A DNA stretch of 64,000 bases from the NCBI GenBank assembly GCA_949592205.1, contig CATIUR010000004.1, positions 98,292,337-98,356,336 on the forward strand, in the 5' to 3' direction. Below the pieces are notes generated by a model that was not told the DNA's origin, searched no databases, and saw only the letters and a program-made list of their open reading frames with translations. The stretch comes from Helichrysum umbraculigerum (taxonomy: Eukaryota > Streptophyta > Magnoliopsida > Asterales > Asteraceae). Of the stretch, positions 58,120 to 64,000 are shown piece by piece. Each line of letters begins with the position of its first letter. Within the stretch, counting starts at the first letter, position 1. A program made the position numbers and the translations under genes.

Positions 58120-58823
58120 TAGGGGTGTTCATGGACGGTTAACCGGAGTCTCGGTTAACCGGAGACCAGTTAACCGGAGTCTCGGTTCGTCATATTCTTG
58201 AACCTAAACTGAAATCGAAAAATTCGGTTAACCGGGAATCGGTTAACCGATTTTTCGGTTCGGTTAATCGGTTAACCAAATTAACCATTTATTAATCAAT
58301 ACTTATTTAAAAAGTAATTAATAACACATTAATATACATTCATTAATAAGTGTTTGCTATATTTCAAATATTTTGATAGTAAAAGTATCAAACGATAACC
58401 ATTTTACTCTTTATAATTGTGTATTAATGTTATACATACGTTATTCGTTCGAATATAATTAGAACTAAGTGGTTATATTTACCATATTAGGTCAATATTA
58501 AGTTAGTAAATTACATTAAAATGAGTGGAAAAGAAATATAAATGATTAATTCAAAATACATGTGTAAATATCCATATATAAATATAACATATACACTGTA
58601 TATACATACATTAAAAATTACATATAAATTTTTTGGTTTTTTCGGTTAACCGTTTATTATGTGTATTCCAAAATCATGAACCGAAACCGAAAAACCGAAA
58701 AAAGCCGGTTCAGTTAACCGAAACCAAAAAACGAAAAAAATCGGATCGGTTAACCAAAATTCGGTTCAATTCAACTGGTTTTCGGTTCAGTTTTGCGGTT
58801 TCGGAATATTTTTAACACCCCTA
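58120..58823. mobile_element. Non-autonomous hAT element with CGGTTAACCG repeats (704 bp)
   Basis: 8-bp duplication GTATGATC (58112-58119 and 58824-58831). Ends TAGGGGTGTTCA and TTAACACCCCTA are inverted. Both subterminal regions are packed with GGTTAACCG and TCGGTT motifs (about 58135-58280 and 58635-58805). No real ORF; open frames there are motif artefacts. Confidence 0.92.
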
Positions 58824-58831
58824 GTATGATC

Positions 58832-59750
58832 TATTGGTAAGAATCATCTATGCTTGGTACTCTTTGACGTTCAAGGATAAATTGCTTGAAACAACTTATG
58901 TTTTGACTTATTGAAGTCTTTCTTTTTCAACTTCGACATTAAATATTTTTGTCAATGTTATATAACACTTGATGAAAATTATAACAATGAAAATACATTT
59001 AAAACTCAATCCATTCATATATTTTGCATCAAGTAATATTAACACACAAAAAAAATTAAGGTCAAAGTTGAAAATAAAGACTTCACAAAGTCAAAACAGA
59101 ACAATCATTTTGGGACGGGGGAGTATATATTATTAGTTGGCAATTGTATTGTATATAAGTACGTTTCTTTTAACAGTTTCATTTAAATTCAAACTTTTAA
59201 TTGAACAATTGACAAAATCAAATGTCGAAATCCGCATTGTTGCGGGTCCTCATATAGTTAGTAAATATAATATAAAATAAAATAAAGATATGTATAGATC
59301 GATCAAAATAATTGAGTTGATCAAATTAGAAAAAAGCATACTACGCATTTGTATTATAGCTTTAGATAAGTGATTATTTGGCCCTTATATTCTTGACTTA
59401 TGCACTTTCAACCCTTGTACTTCACATGAACTGCTCTGAAAGTCTTCCATCTTTTACTCTTGACCAAAGATCCACTATAGCTTTAAACTCTTGCATCCAG
59501 AATCCATATAACGATTTAATTCTCAATAATAAACCTGCACAAACCAGATTTAATCCTTTAGAGACATTAATGTTTTATAATTGGTCATGTTTCCAGATAC
59601 ATATGAAGTCGCAATTTAAGTAGTTTAGGCTAGGCAACTTGTCATGTTTCCTGCTACATATGATGTTGCAATTTAATTGTAGTACTATATAAATGTCATA
59701 TAGTTTACGGTGTAAGGGTTACCTTTTCTAACAAGAGAAAACTCCATTAA
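58832..59750. other. Intergenic DNA with a Stowaway end fragment
   Basis: TTGGGACGGGGGAGTA near 59108-59123 is one end of a Stowaway-like element; the partner end is not clear. No gene recognised. Confidence 0.45.
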
Positions 59751-60117
59751 TCATACCTGTGGTTTGCACACATTTTCACAGATCATACCCGAACTTTTTT
59801 TTCAGGTTTTCGATACCCTAACTTTCAAAATTGCTCGCAAATGGTACCTCCGTCTATTTTTGTCGTTAAGTTTTACCATGTGATTTGCACGGAGGTATCA
59901 TTTACGAGCAATTTTGAAACTTATGGTTATCATTTACGAGCAATTTTGAAAGTTAGGGTATTGAAAATTGACGGAATTGGTAAAACTTAACGACAAAAAT
60001 AGACGGAGTTGGACGGAGGTACCATTTGCGAGCAATTTTGAAAGTTAGGGTATCGAAAACCTGGAAAAAAAAGTTCGGGTATGATCTGCGAAAATGTATG
60101 CAAACCACAGGTATGAT
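59751..60117. mobile_element. Foldback MITE with >100-bp inverted arms (367 bp)
   Basis: Begins TCATACCTGTGGTTTGCA and ends with its complement TGCAAACCACAGGTATGA. Arms match for over 100 bp with few mismatches, including GATCATACCCGAACTTTTTT and AAAATTGCTCGCAAATGGTA. The inner part repeats GAGCAATTTTGAAA. The target duplication is unclear. The transcript would form a nearly perfect long hairpin. Confidence 0.88.
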
Positions 60118-61012
60118 ATATGGAATTTTCTCTTTCTAACAACTAAATCTTCATAACTGGAGATCATGGCACATCCCATATATCCTTAAAGTGCACTCTT
60201 CGCTGTAAATTTTCTTGTAGGATCCATGAGAATGTATGAAACAAAGTGACCTTAAAAGAATCTGTAACCGAAACTTCCATAGCTTATCAGCATGCAAAAG
60301 ACGAATAAATTTAACTAACTTTTATCCGTAAAACCTCCTGAATCATTGTATTCAATAGTTTTTTTTTTCTTTTTTGAACAAACAACACGTAAGTTTCATA
60401 GACTAAAACAATGAATACATTGTAGTATACACAATACTTTCCAATACTCAATCTCAATGATCCACGAGTAGTTAAATGTACTGACATCCTCAAACCTGTT
60501 ACTCATTATTTACCAGATTGTTATCTCAAACCAATGCAATTACGTCAACTGGATTATACCACCCGTATAATCCATATTAAGATTATTACTGAAACAACTT
60601 TTTTTATCATATTGGACATAGAAACAGTCCCATTTTGACCCATACCAAGACTCACCTATTTTGTCTTGTAACCCAACCCGTGAGCTACCCATTTTGCCAG
60701 TTTCAAATTATATGGTCAAAAATCGGATTTAAATCTTCAAATGTAAAAGAGTATTTGACTATGTACTCTTTGAGAATATCAAGTTCATGCCTACGAACTA
60801 TCCGAGTGTACAACTACACGTCGCACCAAAAAACATACATTAATCCGATTTAAGGGTCCCGTATACCATTAAAATGTAAGCTTACAAGCTTACAAAATAT
60901 CATCTAAAGATTATAGGAAAATTAAAATGAACCCAGGGAATTTGAAGCAGGTATATTATCAAATATGATGCACATGAAAGACCAAACTGGTGGCTGTGAT
61001 AAAGACACGTAC
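60118..61012. other. Intergenic DNA, no gene recognised
   Basis: AT-rich; small open frames only. Confidence 0.4.
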
Positions 61013-61316
61013 CTCATGATACTTTTACCATGCTTGTTCGCACACTTTGCTATAGTCAATTCTAACTTTTGCATTACTTTCAAGAGCTCGAAAACATAAA
61101 AAATTGATTTTGGTCGGCTTTTAAGCTAATGTTTTTTTACCTGGTTGATAAAACACTTTGCACACTTTTAAGCTCATGATACTTTTACCATACTTGTTCG
61201 CACACTTTGCTATAGTCAATTCTAACTTCTGCATTACTTTCAAGAGCTCGAAAACATAAAAAATTGATTTTGGTCGGCTTTTAAGCTAATGTTTTTTTAC
61301 CTGGTTGATGAAACAC
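61013..61316. repeat. Tandem duplication, 160-bp period, two copies
   Basis: CTCATGATACTTTTACCAT... at 61013 recurs at 61173 with only a few differences through ACCTGGTTGAT(A/G)AAACAC. Confidence 0.93.
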
Positions 61317-61439
61317 AACCCAAACCAACCCATCCATAAGCAATTGGGTCAAATTGCCACTTTGAGATACTTCAAAGTAAAAATTTTAAAAGCAAGATGT
61401 TACCTAAACACAAAGGACCAAGTGGTTTGATACCGAAAA

Positions 61440-62025
61440 GTAACAGGTAAGTTATGTCAAGATGGGAATGAATAGAACAATCCAGGAATCCACCCGAATC
61501 AGTCTATGACGCCACTAACGACTCCCCAATCGCTAGATAAGTCAAGATAATCTCGCCACTCAAAGGAATCCTCCAAAGAGATAAGAGAAATATAAAAGTA
61601 TGAGAAAACACTCAATTAATCATTAATCAAAAGCTGCCCCTTACATCCAACTTGTTCTCTGTTTATAAGAGAATATCAAACAAATGAAAAGTCCTAGAAA
61701 ATGAAAAGCAAAGAAAACGTCTAAGGCATTGTTGCTAATTATTGAAGTCTTAAAGACTCATTTATTCTAAAACTTAATAACTAATAATCCCAGCTTTTAA
61801 CAAGCTTAAAGGTACTATTTATTTAGAAGATTAAAACTGAAAACTCCATAAATCTTTACTTGCCATTTGATTCTTCCAATAACTCCAACTTAATTATTCA
61901 GCATTGAAGACGAACCAACCAAAAGGGAACTAGACACGAACGTTTTTTGACCACAAAATAAACCATGTATCCCATGTAGTGTTAAACCATTATCTTTAGG
62001 TTCAACATTAATTGAATCAGCATCA
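61440..62025 (-). repeat. Probable 3' LTR of the Ty3 element at the right edge
   Basis: On the minus strand CCTGGGGAGGA (tract) is followed at 62025 by TGATGC, a likely LTR start inside the pol ORF. The other end is not fixed. Sequence to about 61440 looks LTR-like (leader ...TTACCTGTTAC). Length and left border are guesses. Confidence 0.4.
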
Positions 62026-64000
62026 TCCTCCCCAGGTTGAAAAAAACTCGTCCCCGAGTCCATAGTATCATCTTCTAAATATGGAGATAAATCACCCACG
62101 TTGAATGTGGCTGAAACTCCATAGTCTCCTGGCAAGTCAACCTTGTAAGCATTGTCATTTACCTTTTCTACAATCTTAAATGGTCCATCTGCCCGTGGTT
62201 GAAGTTTTGGGTATTTGCGGTTTGGAAACCGTTCTTTCCTAAGGTGAATCCACACCATGTCACCGACTTGAAAAACAACTCTTTTCCTGTGTTTGTTGGC
62301 ACGTTGAGCATACCGTTTTGTGTGCTTGACAATGGTGTCATGAACCTGCTCATGAAGTTTCTTGATGTACTTTGCACGCTCATCAGCCTCTCCACTAAAT
62401 TGCACATCAGTTTTTAGAGGAACAAGATCCAAAGGAGTAATAGGATTCATACCATATACAATTTGAAAAGGAGAGCGACCCGTGGATTGATTAATGGAGC
62501 GATTGTAAGCAAACTCAGCTTGAGGAAGCATTAAATCCCACCTGGTCATATGCTTTTTGATAAGTACTCTTAGTAAAACTCCAAGACTTCGATTAACGAC
62601 TTCAGTTTGGCCATCTGTTTGGGGGTGATGGGAGGTGCTGAATTGGAGTCTCGTACCCATTTTCCTCCATAAGGTCTTCCAAAAATGACTAACGAACTTG
62701 ACATCCCGATCCGAAGTGATTGTTTTTGGAACTCCATGTAACTTGACTACTTCACTGAAATATAGATCAGCAACATGGGTTGCATCAAGGGTCTTCTTAC
62801 AGGCTACAAAATGAGCCATTTTAGAAAATCGATCGACAACCACCATGATAGAATCTTTCCCTCGTTGAGTCCTAGGTAACCCAAGGACAAAATCCATACT
62901 AACATCTTCCCATGGTTGTGTAGGAACAGGCAATGGCATATATAATCCCGCATTACTTCCGTGCAATTTAGCTTTCTTACAAACTTCACATCTTGCAACA
63001 ATTCTGCTTACGTCTTTCACTAAATGGGGCCAAAAGAAATTTTCTTGCACCAATGAATATGTTTTGTCACGACCAAAATGACCTGCCAATCCTCCACCAT
63101 GAGCCTCACGAATGATTGCTTCTCGTAATGATCCTTTGGGTACACAAAGTTGTACTCCTTTGTATAAAAAACCATCATGAATCACAAAGTCTTTATGAGC
63201 TCCCTTTTGACATAACTTCCAAATCTGTCCAAAATCAAGATCATCGACGTACATTGTCTTAACATTCTCGAAACCAAGCACCTTTGCATGCATTACGTTT
63301 AACAATAAGTGACGTCTACTCAAAGCATCAGCTACACAATTAGTCTTTCCAGATTTATGCTTGATTGTAAAGTTGAATGACTGGATAAACTCCACCCACT
63401 TTGCATGCCGAGGATTGAGTTTGTGTTGGGAATTCAAGTACTTTAGTGCTTCATGATCTGTGAAAAGAACAAACTCGTTAGGTAAAAGATAGTGACTCCA
63501 ATGCCTCAATGCCCGCACCAAAGCATAAAACTCTTTGTCATATGTTGTGTATTTTCGCCTTGCATCATTGAGTTTTTCACTAAAATAAGAAACGGGTCTT
63601 CCTTCTTGACTTAACACTGCCCCAATTCCCACTCCAGAAGCATCACACTCAACTTGGAAGACTAAATTAAAATTGGGTAGTACCAAAACAGGAGCCCCCA
63701 TTAGTTTCTGCTTGATTTCTTCAAAACTAGCTTGTGCTTTTTCATTCCAAGTAAACTGTCCACCTTTTAAACACTCGGTAATTGGTGCGACCAAAGTACT
63801 AAAATTCTTCACAAACCTCCTATAGAATGATACCATACCATGAAAACTTCTAACATCAAATAGTGACTTTGGGGCAGGCCAAGATGCGATCGCTTCCACT
63901 TTGCTTTCATCAACCTTGATGCCCTCTTTCGAAACAACAAATCCGAGGAACACAACACTATCCGTAACAAATGAACACTTCTTGAAATTAATAAAAAGTT
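61890..64000 (-). CDS. Ty3 chromovirus-like pol, C-terminal part (687+ aa, runs off the window)
   Basis: The frame is open from the right edge, so the apparent start at 63953 is not the real one; upstream codons read NFKKCSFVTDSV. It contains the reverse transcriptase thumb (VFLGFVVSKEGIKVD) and RNase H (VECDASGVGIG, FTDHEALKYL). The integrase zinc domain is HGGGLAGHFG with CEVCKKAK. The integrase core has D in MDFVLGLP, D in TSDRDVKF and E in TDGQTEVVN. The C-terminus is ATFNVGDLSPY then SFFQPGEDD. That ending fits CRM-type chromoviruses, but the clade is tentative. No stops or frameshifts in 700 codons. The last 45 residues appear to be read from the 3' LTR. Confidence 0.92.
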   Translation of the reverse strand, partial: LFINFKKCSFVTDSVVFLGFVVSKEGIKVDESKVEAIASWPAPKSLFDVRSFHGMVSFYRRFVKNFSTLVAPITECLKGGQFTWNEKAQASFEEIKQKLMGAPVLVLPNFNLVFQVECDASGVGIGAVLSQEGRPVSYFSEKLNDARRKYTTYDKEFYALVRALRHWSHYLLPNEFVLFTDHEALKYLNSQHKLNPRHAKWVEFIQSFNFTIKHKSGKTNCVADALSRRHLLLNVMHAKVLGFENVKTMYVDDLDFGQIWKLCQKGAHKDFVIHDGFLYKGVQLCVPKGSLREAIIREAHGGGLAGHFGRDKTYSLVQENFFWPHLVKDVSRIVARCEVCKKAKLHGSNAGLYMPLPVPTQPWEDVSMDFVLGLPRTQRGKDSIMVVVDRFSKMAHFVACKKTLDATHVADLYFSEVVKLHGVPKTITSDRDVKFVSHFWKTLWRKMGTRLQFSTSHHPQTDGQTEVVNRSLGVLLRVLIKKHMTRWDLMLPQAEFAYNRSINQSTGRSPFQIVYGMNPITPLDLVPLKTDVQFSGEADERAKYIKKLHEQVHDTIVKHTKRYAQRANKHRKRVVFQVGDMVWIHLRKERFPNRKYPKLQPRADGPFKIVEKVNDNAYKVDLPGDYGVSATFNVGDLSPYLEDDTMDSGTSFFQPGEDDADSINVEPKDNGLTLHGIHGLFCGQKTFVSSSLLVGSSSMLNN
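62046..62059 (-). other. Pre-tract hairpin within coding sequence
   Basis: Minus strand ACTCG-GGGA-CGAGT, inside the codons for DSGTSFF, followed by a T run and CCTGGGGAGGA. Confidence 0.75.

Noticed and set aside
61418..61440. Possible primer-binding site (CGGTATCAAACC on the minus strand)
   Set aside because: It would lie after a 3' LTR, where none is expected, and the match to the initiator tRNA complement is poor.

Overview
The window is plant nuclear DNA, probably from a eudicot. It is AT-rich and packed with plant-lineage LTR retrotransposons (Ty3 chromoviruses, an Athila/Tat-like element, sirevirus-like Copia). It carries TTTAGGG telomere-type repeats, Stowaway and hAT miniature elements, a P-class PPR gene and a receptor-like-protein fragment. 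An Asteraceae-like asterid is my guess from the element types, held weakly. Only one host gene looks intact, an intronless PPR gene at 47974-49461. Almost everything else is mobile DNA at different stages of decay.

Layout. 1-5412: 3' part of an Athila/Tat-like Ty3 element (two overlapping ORFs, long non-coding tail, polypurine tract, 3' LTR). 5413-7635: AT-rich DNA with microsatellites and the left part of a miniature element. 7636-16694: complete sirevirus-like Copia element (TSD GTGTA, 1.04 kb LTRs about 1.1% apart) whose gag-pol stays in one frame but has four stops. 16695-18690: foldback element with a telomere-repeat centre, then microsatellites. 18691-22822: minus-strand Ty3 remnant reduced to LTR, 46 bp of interior and a truncated LTR. 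24176-44171: a three-level nest. A minus-strand Tekay-like chromovirus (TSD CTACA, LTRs about 0.6% apart) was hit in pol by a roughly 1.96 kb solo LTR (TSD CAATG). That solo LTR was then hit by a very young 9.0 kb gag-only element (TSD ATCAT, 3256-bp LTRs about 0.3% apart).

Right part. 44177-47973 is low-copy-looking DNA with exon-like remains of a CACTA-type protein. The PPR gene follows. 50133-51161 is a broken receptor-like protein. 51420-54523 is a decayed Ty3 3' end whose polypurine-tract/LTR junction is tandemly repeated four times. 54524-55187 is a dead Copia gag on the minus strand. Four miniature DNA transposons with clear ends follow. 61890-64000 (minus) is the intact C-terminal part of another Ty3 pol that runs off the window.

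The most interesting signals lie in the retroelements' cis sequences. First, a small hairpin with a conserved RGGA/GGA loop but different, self-complementary arms sits just 5' of the polypurine tract in five different Ty3 elements. Second, several unrelated LTR families each carry clusters of GC-rich palindromes, two of them arranged as pairs exactly 20 bp apart. Third, the gag-only element appears to have moved recently although it has no polymerase of its own.
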